Assembly: GCF_009835145.1 (NCBI RefSeq)
Contig: NZ_APKE01000002.1
Coordinates: forward strand, 1-39,746
DNA: 39,746 bases
From: Profundibacterium mesophilum KAUST100406-0324
GTDB taxonomy: Bacteria > Pseudomonadota > Alphaproteobacteria > Rhodobacterales > Rhodobacteraceae
Direction of reading: 5' to 3'
Under the pieces are notes generated by a model. The model searched no databases. It was not told the DNA's origin and saw only the letters and a program-made list of their open reading frames with translations. Positions 25,145 to 34,687 of the stretch are shown piece after piece. Position numbers and translations under genes: made by a program. Position 1 is the first letter of the stretch; each line of letters starts with the position of its first letter.

Positions 25145-26280
25145 GACGCCACCAGCGTGACACTGGCCATCGCCGCGATGCCCTCCTCGCGTCCGGCAAA
25201 GCCGAGCCGCTCGGACGTGGTCGCCTTGACGCTCACGCGGTCGATGTCGATGCCCGCGATACGGGCGAGATTGTCGCGCATCTCCTGCGCGTGGGGCGTG
25301 ATCTTCGGCGTCTCGCAGATCAGCGTCAGGTCGATATTGCCCAAGGTGAAGCCCCTCGCCGCGATGCGGGAGACGGCATGGGACAGGAAAATCTCGGAGG
25401 CGGCATCGCGCCAGCGCTCCTGAGAGGGCGGGAAATGCCGTCCGATGTCGCCCTCGGCGAGCGCGCCGTAGATCGCGTCGGTGACGGCGTGCATCCCCAC
25501 ATCGGCATCGGAATGCCCCTTGAGCGCCTTGTGGTGCGGCAGGTCGATGCCGCAGAGCGTGACGTGGTCTCCCTCCTCGAACGCATGCACGTCGAAGCCG
25601 TTTCCAGTGCGGATATCCAAGCGGGCCTCCATCAGGGTTTCGGCGCGGGCGAAATCGCCCTCGACCGTGATCTTGAGGTTCCTTTCTTCGCCCTCAACGA
25701 TCGAAACGTCCAGCCCCGCCGCCAAGGCGACCTCGACATCGTCGGCCGCATCGCCGCGATGGGCCCTGTGGGCGGCGAGGATGGCGGTGAAATCGAAGCC
25801 CTGCGGGGTCTGCGCGCGGTAGAGCCCCGCGCGTGGCCGCGTGCCCGTCACCCGGCCCTCTTCCCCCGTCCAGAGGGCATCGGTCACCGCGAGGGCAGGG
25901 GCCGCGCCGGAGGCGGTCTCGAGTGCCGCGATCACCCGCGTGATCAGCGCGGGCGAGACGAGGGGGCGGGCCACGTCATGGATGAGGACGCGCCCGATGC
26001 CCCTGTTCTCGAGCGAGGCAAGACCCGCGCGCACCGAGGCGCTGCGGCTTTCGCCCCCCGGAACGACCGTCACCCCCTCATGCGCGGCATATCCCGCCGC
26101 CATGCCCATATCGTCCGGCGAGAGCACGAGCACGGTGAGGTCGATGCCGGGATGGGTGCGCAAGGCATCGAGCGTCCATGCCAGCACCGCCCGTCCCGAC
26201 AGCATGCGCCATTGCTTGGGAACCGGTCCGCCGACACGTCGTCCACGTCCGGCCGCGACGATCACGGCTGCTGTCTTCAT
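25141..26280 (-). CDS. ispDF: Bifunctional IspD/IspF (MEP pathway)
   Basis: This fused enzyme of the non-mevalonate isoprenoid pathway has 379 residues. The N-terminal IspD domain (about 1-220) makes CDP-methylerythritol and carries [18 protein letters not shown]. It also has [13 protein letters not shown] and [10 protein letters not shown]. The C-terminal IspF domain (about 225-379) makes the cyclodiphosphate, with [48 protein letters not shown] and [11 protein letters not shown]. The fusion is common in alphaproteobacteria. The ATG at 26280 follows GGGGGGA. It is the first gene of an operon with pgpA and cinA, divergent from dusB. Confidence 0.96.
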   Translation of the reverse strand: MKTAAVIVAAGRGRRVGGPVPKQWRMLSGRAVLAWTLDALRTHPGIDLTVLVLSPDDMGMAAGYAAHEGVTVVPGGESRSASVRAGLASLENRGIGRVLIHDVARPLVSPALITRVIAALETASGAAPALAVTDALWTGEEGRVTGTRPRAGLYRAQTPQGFDFTAILAAHRAHRGDAADDVEVALAAGLDVSIVEGEERNLKITVEGDFARAETLMEARLDIRTGNGFDVHAFEEGDHVTLCGIDLPHHKALKGHSDADVGMHAVTDAIYGALAEGDIGRHFPPSQERWRDAASEIFLSHAVSRIAARGFTLGNIDLTLICETPKITPHAQEMRDNLARIAGIDIDRVSVKATTSERLGFAGREEGIAAMASVTLVAS

Positions 26281-26477
26281 CTGTCGTCCCCCCACCCACG
26301 GCGCCGGCTGCGTCATTCTAGCGGCGTCTGTGCCCAGTGACGAACATGACCGCAAGTGCTGGAAACGCCCGCCTAAAACTTGTGCACACACTGTTTCATC
26401 CCCGGCGGGGCGGGCGCCGGGTTTGCCAAGGGCGGCGATGCGCGCTACCAGATCGAACAATTGCACATGGATTAGGC
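26281..26477. promoter_or_regulatory. Divergent promoter region of ispDF and dusB-ntrBC
   Basis: This 197-bp intergenic region must hold promoters in both directions. It includes the palindrome TGTGCACA (26381-26388) in an AT-richer stretch and a second TTGCACA just before dusB. These may be regulatory half-sites for the dusB-ntrB-ntrC operon. No clear -35/-10 or -24/-12 pair could be assigned. Confidence 0.35.
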
Positions 26478-27467
26478 ATGACCATGACCCTTCCCGGCGA
26501 GCTCGCTTCGCTCGGCCTCAAATCGCCCGTCCTGCTCGCGCCGATGGCCGGCATCACCGATCTTCCCTTTCGGCAGATCGTCGCCGGCTTCGGCGCCGGG
26601 CTGGTCGTCAGCGAGATGGTGGCGAGCCAGGAGATGGTGCAGGCCAAGCCGGGCGTGCGCGAGCGCGCGGAGCTGGGATTCGGGGAGGCGGCAACGGCGG
26701 TGCAGATCGCCGGGCGCGAGGCGCATTGGATGGCCGAGGCCGCCCGCATGGTCGAGGCGAACGGCGCGCGGATCATCGACATCAACATGGGCTGTCCGGC
26801 GAAAAAAGTGGTGAACGGCTATTCGGGCTCGGCGCTGCTGCGCGATCTCGACCATGCCCTCCGCCTGATCGAGGCGGTGGTCGCGGCGGTGCGCGTGCCG
26901 GTCACGCTGAAGACGCGGCTGGGCTGGGATGACCGACTGCACAACGCGCCCGAGCTTGCCCGAAGGGCCGAGGCGGCCGGTATCGCGATGATCACCATCC
27001 ATGGCCGGACGCGCTGCCAGTTCTACAAAGGGCATGCCGATTGGCGGGCGATCGCGGCGGTGCGCGATGCCGTCTCGATCCCCGTCATCGCCAATGGCGA
27101 CATTACTTGCGCCGCGAGCGCAAAGACCGCCAGAACGCAGGCACGGGCTTCGGGCGTGATGATCGGGCGCGCCATCCAGGGGCGGCCATGGCTGCTGTCG
27201 CAGATCGCCGCCGGGCTCGAGGGACGCGCCGTCCCGCAGCCGCCCCGCGGGTCCGCCCTCGCCGAGCTTGCCGGGCGCCATGTCGACGCGGCGTTCGGCT
27301 TCTACGGCACGGCGCTGGGCGGCCGGGTGATCCGCAAGCACCTGGGCTGGTACATGCAGGTGGGCGGAACACCCGCACCGCTCAGACGCGAGGTCCTGAC
27401 CGCTCCGCCCGAACGCCTGCAGGCCTGTCTGCGATCGGCCTTCGACCAACCGGCAGTGGCCGCATGA
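26478..27467 (+). CDS. dusB: tRNA-dihydrouridine synthase DusB (NifR3)
   Basis: This FMN-dependent enzyme reduces uridines in the tRNA D-loop. The 329-residue protein has the family motifs [36 protein letters not shown] and [17 protein letters not shown]. The catalytic cysteine lies in [48 protein letters not shown] and VIANGDIT follow. The C-terminus has [20 protein letters not shown]. Two starts are close (26478 and 26484). The gene was called nifR3 in Rhodobacter because it leads the ntrBC operon, and here it overlaps ntrB by 4 bp (ATGA). Confidence 0.95.
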   Translation: MTMTLPGELASLGLKSPVLLAPMAGITDLPFRQIVAGFGAGLVVSEMVASQEMVQAKPGVRERAELGFGEAATAVQIAGREAHWMAEAARMVEANGARIIDINMGCPAKKVVNGYSGSALLRDLDHALRLIEAVVAAVRVPVTLKTRLGWDDRLHNAPELARRAEAAGIAMITIHGRTRCQFYKGHADWRAIAAVRDAVSIPVIANGDITCAASAKTARTQARASGVMIGRAIQGRPWLLSQIAAGLEGRAVPQPPRGSALAELAGRHVDAAFGFYGTALGGRVIRKHLGWYMQVGGTPAPLRREVLTAPPERLQACLRSAFDQPAVAA

Positions 27468-28534
27468 GCATGGACGATCTGCTGTGGAACTCGCTTCCCG
27501 TTCCCGCCTTCCTCCTCGACCCGCAGGACAGGATCTCCCGGATCAACACCTCGGCCGAGGATTTCATGAACGCCTCGCGCCGCTCGCTTCTGGGGGCGCC
27601 GATCTTCGACCGCCTGCATATCGACGCCCCGATCGAGGAGGCCTTCGCCCGCGTGCGCAAGAGCGATGCGGCGCTTTTCGTGAACAATGTCGATGTGGGC
27701 GGCGGCAATCGCCCCTCGCAGCAATGCAACATCCAGATCGCCCCGATGTCGGGGATGGAGGCCCATGTCCTCGTCCTGATGGAGCCGCGACAGCTCGCCG
27801 ATCGGCTGGGACGGGCAGGGTCGGTCAAATCCTCGGCGCGGTCCGCGATCGGGATGGCGGAGATGCTTGCGCATGAGATCAAGAACCCGCTCGCCGGCAT
27901 CACCGGCGCCGCGCAGCTTCTCAGGATGGGGCTCGGGGCGGAGGACCGCGAGCTGACCGATCTCATCGTGGCCGAGAGCCGGCGCATCGTCGCGCTCCTC
28001 GATCAGGTCGAGCAGTTCGGAAACCTGCGTCCGCCGCAAAGGCAGGTAGTCAACATCCACGACCTCCTGAACCGCGCACGGCAGACCGCCGCCGTCGGCT
28101 TTGCCGCACATATGCGGCTGGTCGAGGATTACGATCCCTCGCTTCCGGCGACCCATGTCGACGGCGATCAGTTTGTGCAGGTGTTCCAGAACCTGATCCG
28201 CAACGCGGCCGAAGCGGCCGGGACGGGCGGCGGGACGATCACCATCCGCTCCTTCTATGACCTGTCGCTGCGGCTCCGGCGCGCCGACGGCTCCGGCGCC
28301 GCGCTCCCCCTGCAGGTCGAGATCGTCGATGACGGGCCCGGACTGCCGCCGGAGATCGCGGCCGACATCTTCGAGCCCTTCGTGTCGGGCCGGGAGAACG
28401 GCACCGGGCTCGGTCTCGCCCTGGTGGGAAAGATCGTCTCCGACCACGATGGATGGATCACCGTCAACTCGGTCCCCGGCCGCACCGCCTTCCGCATTTC
28501 CCTCCCCGTCGCCCCGCGCGGCGACACAGACTGA
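27464..28534 (+). CDS. ntrB: Nitrogen regulation sensor kinase NtrB
   Basis: NtrB is a cytosolic histidine kinase/phosphatase that reads nitrogen status through PII proteins and acts on NtrC. The 356-residue protein has an N-terminal PAS domain (residues about 7-110, [19 protein letters not shown]). The phospho-acceptor is His137 in [20 protein letters not shown]. The ATPase domain has the N-box [14 protein letters not shown] near Asn247, VDDGPGLP, and [13 protein letters not shown]. No membrane segments are present. The start ATG overlaps the dusB stop, and ntrC follows after 25 bp. Confidence 0.95.
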   Translation: MSMDDLLWNSLPVPAFLLDPQDRISRINTSAEDFMNASRRSLLGAPIFDRLHIDAPIEEAFARVRKSDAALFVNNVDVGGGNRPSQQCNIQIAPMSGMEAHVLVLMEPRQLADRLGRAGSVKSSARSAIGMAEMLAHEIKNPLAGITGAAQLLRMGLGAEDRELTDLIVAESRRIVALLDQVEQFGNLRPPQRQVVNIHDLLNRARQTAAVGFAAHMRLVEDYDPSLPATHVDGDQFVQVFQNLIRNAAEAAGTGGGTITIRSFYDLSLRLRRADGSGAALPLQVEIVDDGPGLPPEIAADIFEPFVSGRENGTGLGLALVGKIVSDHDGWITVNSVPGRTAFRISLPVAPRGDTD

Positions 28535-28559
28535 CCGCAGCACCCCAAGAGGCCAAACC

Positions 28560-29927
28560 ATGGACGGCACCGTACTCGTCGCCGATGACGACCGCACCAT
28601 CCGCACCGTTCTGACGCAGGCGCTCACGCGTGCCGGCTGCAAGGTCCATGCGACGTCGAGCATGGTCACCCTGATGCGCTGGATCGAGGAGGGGAAGGGC
28701 GATCTGGCGATCTGCGATGTCATCATGCCCGATGGGAACGGGATCGAGGCGCTGCCGCTGATCGCGGCCGCGCGGCCGGGATTGCCGGTGATCGTGATCT
28801 CGGCGCAGAACACGATCATGACGGCGATCCAGGCGGCCGAGGCGGATGCCTATGACTACCTTCCCAAGCCGTTCGATCTGCCGGACCTGATGAAACGGGC
28901 GGCGCGCGCGCTCGAGTTGCGCCGCCGCAGCCCGCGGCCGCGCGCCGAGCCGGGCGAGTTGCCGCCGGACGATCTGCCGCTGGTGGGGCGCACCCCGGCG
29001 ATGCAGATGCTCTACAGGCTGGTCGCGCGGGTGATGAACACCGACATTCCGGTGCTCATCACGGGCGAATCGGGCACCGGGAAGACGCTGATCGCGCGCG
29101 CGATCCACGACTTCTCGGACCGCCAGGCCTTGCCCTTCATTTCCGCCGGCGCGGACATGCTGGCAGGGGCCGATGGCCCGTCGAGCATCCTGGCGCGGGC
29201 AAGGGGGGGGACGGTGATCTTCGAGGAGATCGGCGATCTCGATGCGGAGGGGCAGGGGCGAATCGTGCCAATGCTCGACGCGCTGGGCGAGCGTCCGCCG
29301 CGGATCATGGCCACGAGCCAGGAGGACCTGTCGCTGGCGATGGATGAGGGGCGGTTCCGCCGCGATCTCTTCTACCGCATCGCGGGGATGAGCATCGCCG
29401 TTCCGGGCCTGCGCGAACGGGTCGATGACATCGAGAGCCTCACGGAGCATTTCCTGCAGCGCGCCGAGCGCGACGGTCTGCCGCACCGCCGGCTCGACGC
29501 GCCGGCGCTTGATCTCGTGCGCGGCTACAGCTGGCCCGGAAATGTCAGGCAGCTCGAAAATATCATGCGCAGGCTTGCGGTTACGGGCAGCGATGCCGTG
29601 ATTTCGCGAAGCGAGGCCGAAATGGTGCTGCGCGGTCAGCCGGCGATGGAGCCGCCCTCGGGACGCGGCGAAGGCGAGAAGCTCTCCGCATCCGTCGCCG
29701 CCCATTTGCGGCGCTATTTCGATCTGCATGGCGGTGAATTGCCGCCAGCAGGGCTCTATACGCGGATTTTGCGCGAGATCGAGACGCCGCTTATCGAGAT
29801 CGCCCTCGAGGCGACGGGGGGCAATCAGGCCAAATGCGCCGATCTTCTGGGGATCAACCGGAATACTCTTCGCAAGAAGATCACCGAACTCGATATCCGC
29901 GTGACACGGCGGCGCAAGTTGATGTAA
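28560..29927 (+). CDS. ntrC: Nitrogen regulator NtrC lacking the GAFTGA motif
   Basis: This response regulator activates nitrogen-responsive genes. The 455-residue protein has a receiver domain with acceptor Asp53 ([12 protein letters not shown]) and Lys103. The AAA+ domain has Walker A GESGTGKT (about 169-176), and [14 protein letters not shown] as Walker B. A Fis-type helix-turn-helix ends the protein ([20 protein letters not shown]). The segment that normally carries ELFGHEKGAFTGA is missing; the sequence runs [20 protein letters not shown] instead. GAFTGA contacts sigma-54, and Rhodobacter capsulatus NtrC, which lacks it, works with housekeeping RNA polymerase. The same is predicted here. 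Confidence 0.95.
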   Translation: MDGTVLVADDDRTIRTVLTQALTRAGCKVHATSSMVTLMRWIEEGKGDLAICDVIMPDGNGIEALPLIAAARPGLPVIVISAQNTIMTAIQAAEADAYDYLPKPFDLPDLMKRAARALELRRRSPRPRAEPGELPPDDLPLVGRTPAMQMLYRLVARVMNTDIPVLITGESGTGKTLIARAIHDFSDRQALPFISAGADMLAGADGPSSILARARGGTVIFEEIGDLDAEGQGRIVPMLDALGERPPRIMATSQEDLSLAMDEGRFRRDLFYRIAGMSIAVPGLRERVDDIESLTEHFLQRAERDGLPHRRLDAPALDLVRGYSWPGNVRQLENIMRRLAVTGSDAVISRSEAEMVLRGQPAMEPPSGRGEGEKLSASVAAHLRRYFDLHGGELPPAGLYTRILREIETPLIEIALEATGGNQAKCADLLGINRNTLRKKITELDIRVTRRRKLM

Positions 29928-30023
29928 AACCGCAACATGGAAGCGGCAAGCCGGCACGAGATCGGATAAGCCGCTGAATGGAGCAGTCGGCGCACAGCGT
30001 CACATCGATTAGGAGTCCTGTCA

Positions 30024-32303
30024 GTGTCGCATCCCTTGCGGATGGCAAGCTGGGAACGTCTCGTGCGCCTGAGGCGCAAGAGGCGGGTGCAGAATCTCGC
30101 CACCTTCGGACTGGTCGTCCTCGGCCCCCTGCTGGCCCTCGCGACCTTCCTTGTGCTGGGGCCGCTCGACCAGGGCGCGTCGGGCCTGTCGCTGCGGCTG
30201 ATCCTGTTGGCCGACCTGATCTACGTGCTGCTGGTGGCCGCGCTCGTGCTGACGACGCTGGCGCGCATGGTCGCGGCGCGCCGCGCGAAATCGGCCGGCT
30301 CGCGCCTGCACCTGCGCCTGACAGGCGTCTTCGCGCTCATCGCCCTGATCCCCACGATCACGGTCGCGATCTTCGCGGCGCTGACCATCAATGTCGGGCT
30401 CGAGGGCTGGTTCTCCGATCGTGTGCGGCAGGTGGTCGGGGCCTCGCTCGCGGCGGCGCAGGCCTATGAGGAGGAGCAGCGCCAAGATCTGAAGACCGAT
30501 GCCGAGGCGCTGGCCGCGTTCCTCAGCGCCGCGCAGTCGAACTCCTTCATGGTCGGCGATGGTGAGCTGCGCCAACTGCTCGGCCAGGGACAGGCCCAGA
30601 TCCAGCGCGGCTTGCGCGAGGCCTATATCATCGACGGCGAGGCCGAGATCAGGGCCCGCGGCGAGGGCAGCTACCTGTTCGACTACGACGCGCCCCCCGC
30701 CGCGGCGCTCGACCGCGCCCGCGAGGGCGAGACCGCGATCGTCGAGGATTGGGACATCAACGAGTTCCGGGCCCTGATCGCCCTGACGGGGCTGGGCGAC
30801 AGGTTCCTCTATGTCAGCCGGGACGTGGACGGCGAATTGCTCGCCCTGCTCGACGACACGCAGGATTCGGTGCGGCTCTATACACAGCTCGAGAGCGAGC
30901 GCGGCCGTATCCTCTTCGAGTTCGGGCTGCTCTATCTCGGCTTTGCGGTGATTCTCATCCTTGCGGCGATCTGGTTGGGGCTGTGGTTCGCCGAGCGCCT
31001 GTCGCGCCCCGTGGGGCGGCTCGCCGGCGCCGCGCAGAGCGTGGGAAGCGGGGATCTGGACGTGCAGGTCGTCGAGGAGGACGGCGACGATGAGATCGCC
31101 ATGCTGGGGCGTCTTTTCAACAAGATGACGCGGCAGTTGAAAGCGCAGCGCGCGACACTTCTGAGCACCAATGCGCAGATCGAGCGCCGCCGGCGGCTGT
31201 TCGATTCGGTCCTCGCCTCGGTGACGGCGGGGGTGATCGGGCTCGATGCGCGCGGGCGTGTCGCCTTCGTCAACCGCTCCGCCGAAAGGCTGCTGCAGCT
31301 CGATGCCGCCGGCGGGCAGGCCGCGATCCTTGGCGAGGCGGTGCCGGAATTCGCGGATCTCTTCGACAAGGTGCGCAGCAAGAAGGCCGAGACCGCGCAG
31401 GAGGAGATCAAGCTGATGCGCGGCGGCACGCTCGAGAGCCTGCTCGTGCGGGTCGCCACGCGGCGCAACGGCAAGGGCAAGCTCGAAGGCTACGTCATCA
31501 CTTTCGACGACGTCACCGACCTTGTGGCGGCCCAGCGCATGGCCGCCTGGGGCGATGTGGCGCGGCGCATCGCGCACGAGATCAAGAACCCCCTGACCCC
31601 GATCCAGCTGAGCGCCGGGCGCATCCGCCGGAAGTTCGCCCGGCAGGTCGAGGATCCCGAATCGCTCGAGCAGATGACCGATGTCATCGTCCGCCAGACC
31701 GAGAGCCTGCGCCGGATCGTTGACGAGTTCAGCCAGTTCGCGCGCATGCCCGAGCCGCAGCGCAAGCCGCATGATCTTACCGAGCTGGTGCGCGGCGCGG
31801 TCCTGCTGCAGCAGGCGGGCCTCGAGCAGGTGAGCATCGAAAGCGCGCTTCCCGCGGATGCCGTGATGGCCGATCTGGACGAGACGATGATCGGGCAGGC
31901 GCTGACCAACCTTCTGAAGAATGCCGGCGAGGCGGTGCAGGCGCGGGTGGATGCGGGTCGCGATCCCGAACACGCGCCGCGCATCAAGGTCCAGATGAAT
32001 GCCGGGGAGGACGAGGTGACGCTTTCGATCAGCGATAACGGGATCGGGCTGCCGGAGGATCGAAGCCGGCTCTTCGAGCCCTATGTGACCACCCGCGACG
32101 AGGGGACGGGCCTTGGCCTGGCAATCGTCAAGAAGATCATCGAGGAACACGGCGGCACACTGACGCTGACCGATGCAGAGCCTTTCGATGCCGGGGCGCA
32201 ACCCGGTGCGAGGGCCGAAATACGCCTGCCGCGTCTGGAGGGGGGACCACGCCCCGCCAGCGAGCAGGTCCATGAAGAAACGTTGACTAAGGGGCAGTAC
32301 TGA
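30024..32303 (+). CDS. ntrY: Sensor histidine kinase NtrY
   Basis: NtrY is an inner-membrane sensor kinase that pairs with NtrX. The 759-residue protein starts at GTG 30024 with AGGAG eight bases before. It has an N-terminal group of hydrophobic segments (LATFGLVVLGPLLALATFLV, then LILLADLIYVLLVAALVL and LTGVFALIALIPTITVAIFA). An extracytoplasmic sensing region follows, then another membrane segment near 300 (FGLLYLGFAVILILAAIWLG). A HAMP domain, a PAS domain, and the kinase core with [20 protein letters not shown] come next. NLLKNAGEAVQ, ISDNGIGLP and GTGLGLAIVKKII complete the ATPase domain. Its TGA overlaps the ntrX ATG by one base. Roles in nitrogen and redox or envelope control are described in relatives. 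Confidence 0.95.
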   Translation: MSHPLRMASWERLVRLRRKRRVQNLATFGLVVLGPLLALATFLVLGPLDQGASGLSLRLILLADLIYVLLVAALVLTTLARMVAARRAKSAGSRLHLRLTGVFALIALIPTITVAIFAALTINVGLEGWFSDRVRQVVGASLAAAQAYEEEQRQDLKTDAEALAAFLSAAQSNSFMVGDGELRQLLGQGQAQIQRGLREAYIIDGEAEIRARGEGSYLFDYDAPPAAALDRAREGETAIVEDWDINEFRALIALTGLGDRFLYVSRDVDGELLALLDDTQDSVRLYTQLESERGRILFEFGLLYLGFAVILILAAIWLGLWFAERLSRPVGRLAGAAQSVGSGDLDVQVVEEDGDDEIAMLGRLFNKMTRQLKAQRATLLSTNAQIERRRRLFDSVLASVTAGVIGLDARGRVAFVNRSAERLLQLDAAGGQAAILGEAVPEFADLFDKVRSKKAETAQEEIKLMRGGTLESLLVRVATRRNGKGKLEGYVITFDDVTDLVAAQRMAAWGDVARRIAHEIKNPLTPIQLSAGRIRRKFARQVEDPESLEQMTDVIVRQTESLRRIVDEFSQFARMPEPQRKPHDLTELVRGAVLLQQAGLEQVSIESALPADAVMADLDETMIGQALTNLLKNAGEAVQARVDAGRDPEHAPRIKVQMNAGEDEVTLSISDNGIGLPEDRSRLFEPYVTTRDEGTGLGLAIVKKIIEEHGGTLTLTDAEPFDAGAQPGARAEIRLPRLEGGPRPASEQVHEETLTKGQY

Positions 32304-33709
32304 TGGGCGATATTCTTATCGTGGACGACGAGCGTGACATTCGCGAACTCATCTCCGACATTCTCCAGGACGAGGGCTACGGCACCCGCCTGGCGGCCAA
32401 TTCGACCGAATGCATGAGCGAGGTGAAGAACGATCCGCCCGCGCTGATGGTGCTCGATATCTGGCTGAAGGACAGCGAGATGGACGGGATCGATATCCTC
32501 AAGGCGGTCAAGCGCGACTATCCGGGCATCCCGATCATCATCATCTCCGGTCACGGAACGATCGAGATCGCGGTCGCGGCGATCAAGCAGGGCGCCTATG
32601 ACTACATCGAGAAACCGTTCAACATCGATCAGCTGATCGTGGTGATCGGCCGGGCGATGGAGACATCGCGGCTGCGGCGCGAGAACCTCGAGCTGCGCCG
32701 GCGCGACGCGGTCCCGACGGAGATGATCGGCTCGTCGGCGACCTTCAAGACCCTCAGGAGCAACCTGGAGAAGGTCACGCGCTCCAACGGGCGGGTGATG
32801 CTGAGCGGGCCGGCCGGCAGCGGCAAGGAGGTCGCGGCGCGTTTCATCCATGCGCAATCGAACCGGGCCGAGGCGCCGTTCGTCTCGGTCAGCTCCGCCT
32901 CGATCGAGCCGGACCGGATGGAGGAGGTTCTCTTCGGACGCGAGAGCGTCGAGCGCGGCATCGAGCCGGGCCTTCTGGAGCAGGCCGATGGCGGCGTTCT
33001 CTTCTTCGACGAGGTGGCCGACATGCCGTCCGGAACGCAATCGAAGATCCTGCGCGTGCTCGTGGAGCAGGCGTTCCAGCGTGTCGGCGGCAATGACAAG
33101 GTGCGCGTGGATATCAGGGTGATTTCCTCGACCACCCGCGATCTCGATACCGAGATCGCCGCCGGCCGCTTCCGCCAGGAGCTTTTCCACCGCCTCTCCG
33201 TGGTGCCCATCGCGGTGCCCTCGCTGGATGAGCGGCGCGAGGATATTCCCGAGCTGGCCGAGCATTTCATCGACGGCTTCAACAAGAGCCAGGGCCTGCC
33301 GATCCGCAAGCTCAGCGAGGACGCGGTGGCGCTGCTGCAGACGATGATCTGGCCGGGCAACGTGCGACAGCTCAAGAACGTCATCGAGCGGGTGCTGATC
33401 CTGGGCGGCGACCGGGGCGAGATCACCGCGGCGGAGCTGCCTTCGGCGGAGGGCGCGGCCCCGGACGAGGATGGCCGCGTGGTCCTGTCCGGCAGTCTCG
33501 CGACCCTGCCGCTGCGCGAGGCGCGCGAGCTGTTCGAGCGTGAATACCTGCTGACGCAGATCAACCGCTTCGGTGGCAATATCAGCCGCACCGCCAATTT
33601 CGTGGGCATGGAACGCAGCGCGCTGCACCGCAAGCTCAAGTCTCTCAACGTCGTCACGACGAACAAGCAAGGCAGCAGGGTGGCGCATCTGGGCGAAGCG
33701 GACGCCTGA
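32303..33709 (+). CDS. ntrX: Response regulator NtrX lacking the GAFTGA motif
   Basis: NtrX is the partner of NtrY. The 468-residue protein has a receiver domain with Asp52 (MVLDIWLKDSEMDG) and Lys104 (YDYIEKPFN). The AAA+ domain has a Walker A-like GPAGSGKE (about 169-176), Walker B DGGVLFFDEVADM, and RQELFHRLSVVPI. The C-terminal Fis-type helix-turn-helix reads NISRTANFVGMERSALHRKL. Between the P-loop and Walker B the sequence is EEVLFGRESVERGIEPGLLE, with no GAFTGA, so sigma-54 activation is not expected. That makes both NtrC-class regulators here GAFTGA-minus. It is coupled to ntrY by a TGATG junction; a hydrolase gene starts 3 bp after its stop. Confidence 0.95.
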   Translation: MGDILIVDDERDIRELISDILQDEGYGTRLAANSTECMSEVKNDPPALMVLDIWLKDSEMDGIDILKAVKRDYPGIPIIIISGHGTIEIAVAAIKQGAYDYIEKPFNIDQLIVVIGRAMETSRLRRENLELRRRDAVPTEMIGSSATFKTLRSNLEKVTRSNGRVMLSGPAGSGKEVAARFIHAQSNRAEAPFVSVSSASIEPDRMEEVLFGRESVERGIEPGLLEQADGGVLFFDEVADMPSGTQSKILRVLVEQAFQRVGGNDKVRVDIRVISSTTRDLDTEIAAGRFRQELFHRLSVVPIAVPSLDERREDIPELAEHFIDGFNKSQGLPIRKLSEDAVALLQTMIWPGNVRQLKNVIERVLILGGDRGEITAAELPSAEGAAPDEDGRVVLSGSLATLPLREARELFEREYLLTQINRFGGNISRTANFVGMERSALHRKLKSLNVVTTNKQGSRVAHLGEADA

Positions 33710-33712
33710 GCC

Positions 33713-34582
33713 ATGCCCTTCGCCGACCGGACACTCCGCCTCGACGGCCGGCGCGTGGGCTACGTGGATGCGGGCCCGCGCGACGGGCCCGTCTGCGTCC
33801 TGCTGCATGGCGGGGCGTTCGATCATGCCGAGCTGAGCTGGCGGCTGACCCTGCCGCACCTGGCGCGGCGGATGCGGGTGATCGCGCCCGACTTGCCGGG
33901 ATATGGCGAGAGCGAGGGGATCGGAAGCCCGCACGGGATCGATGAACTCGGCGCCTGGACGTTGCGCCTGCTCGATGCGCTCGGGCTGGCGCGGGTCGAC
34001 ATGGCCGGGGTCTCCATGGGGGGCGGCATCGCCTTGTGGCTCGCGATCCATCACCCGGACCGCGTGGGGCGGCTGGTTCCCGTCAGCAGCTACGGGATCA
34101 TGGAGCGGGCGCCCTTCCATCCGCTCGCCAGGATCTTCGCGGCAAGCCGGGCGCGGGGGCTCGTCTACCGCGCCGCCTCCGGCAGCCGGGCGCTCGCGCG
34201 CTTCGGTCTCGGGCTGCATTACGCGCGCCCATCGAGGATCACCGAGCGCGTGGTCGACGAGCTGATGGCGGTGGCGCGCGATCAGCTGGAGCGCCAGAGT
34301 TTCGATGCCTTCCTTGCCGGGGAGCTGCTCCGCGGCGGCCTTGCCGGATCGCTTGTCGGCCGGTTGCATCAGATCGCCGCGCCAACGCTTTTCATCCACG
34401 GAACCCATGACCGCCTCGTGCCGGTGCGCCACGCGCGCGCCGCGGCGCGGCTGGTTCCCGGCGCCGAGCTGGCGCTTCTGGAAACCGGGCACTGGCCGAT
34501 GCGCGAGCTGCCGGGTCCGTTCAACGAGATCATCTGGGAGTTCCTCGGCGCGGGGCGCGGCCCGTCTTCCCACGATCCCTGA
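33713..34582 (+). CDS. Alpha/beta-fold hydrolase between ntrX and trkA
   Basis: This 289-residue soluble hydrolase has oxyanion region LLHGGAFDHAELSW and nucleophile Ser101 in AGVSMGGGIALW. The acid residue is in FIHGTHDRLVPVRH, and the catalytic His in LETGHWPMRELP. The fold and motifs match the alpha/beta hydrolase family with meta-cleavage hydrolases and haloperoxidases. The ATG begins 3 bp after the ntrX stop, so it probably shares the ntrYX transcript. The usual alphaproteobacterial order has trkA directly after ntrX, so this gene looks like a lineage-specific insertion in that order. The substrate is unknown. Confidence 0.87.
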   Translation: MPFADRTLRLDGRRVGYVDAGPRDGPVCVLLHGGAFDHAELSWRLTLPHLARRMRVIAPDLPGYGESEGIGSPHGIDELGAWTLRLLDALGLARVDMAGVSMGGGIALWLAIHHPDRVGRLVPVSSYGIMERAPFHPLARIFAASRARGLVYRAASGSRALARFGLGLHYARPSRITERVVDELMAVARDQLERQSFDAFLAGELLRGGLAGSLVGRLHQIAAPTLFIHGTHDRLVPVRHARAAARLVPGAELALLETGHWPMRELPGPFNEIIWEFLGAGRGPSSHDP

Positions 34583-34687
34583 AACGCCCTGTTGCGCCGC
34601 GCGTTAAGCTGCTAATCGAAAAGGTCTGGCGGCGGCGGCGAGCCTTGCTGCGCCAACTGTTGCAACCGCAAGGGAACGGGCGGGATC

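Noticed and set aside
30021-32273. 750-codon minus-strand frame opposite ntrY
   Set aside because: It is the complementary frame of a certain kinase gene; the Asp/Arg/His/Gly-rich composition reflects reverse reading of GC-rich codons.
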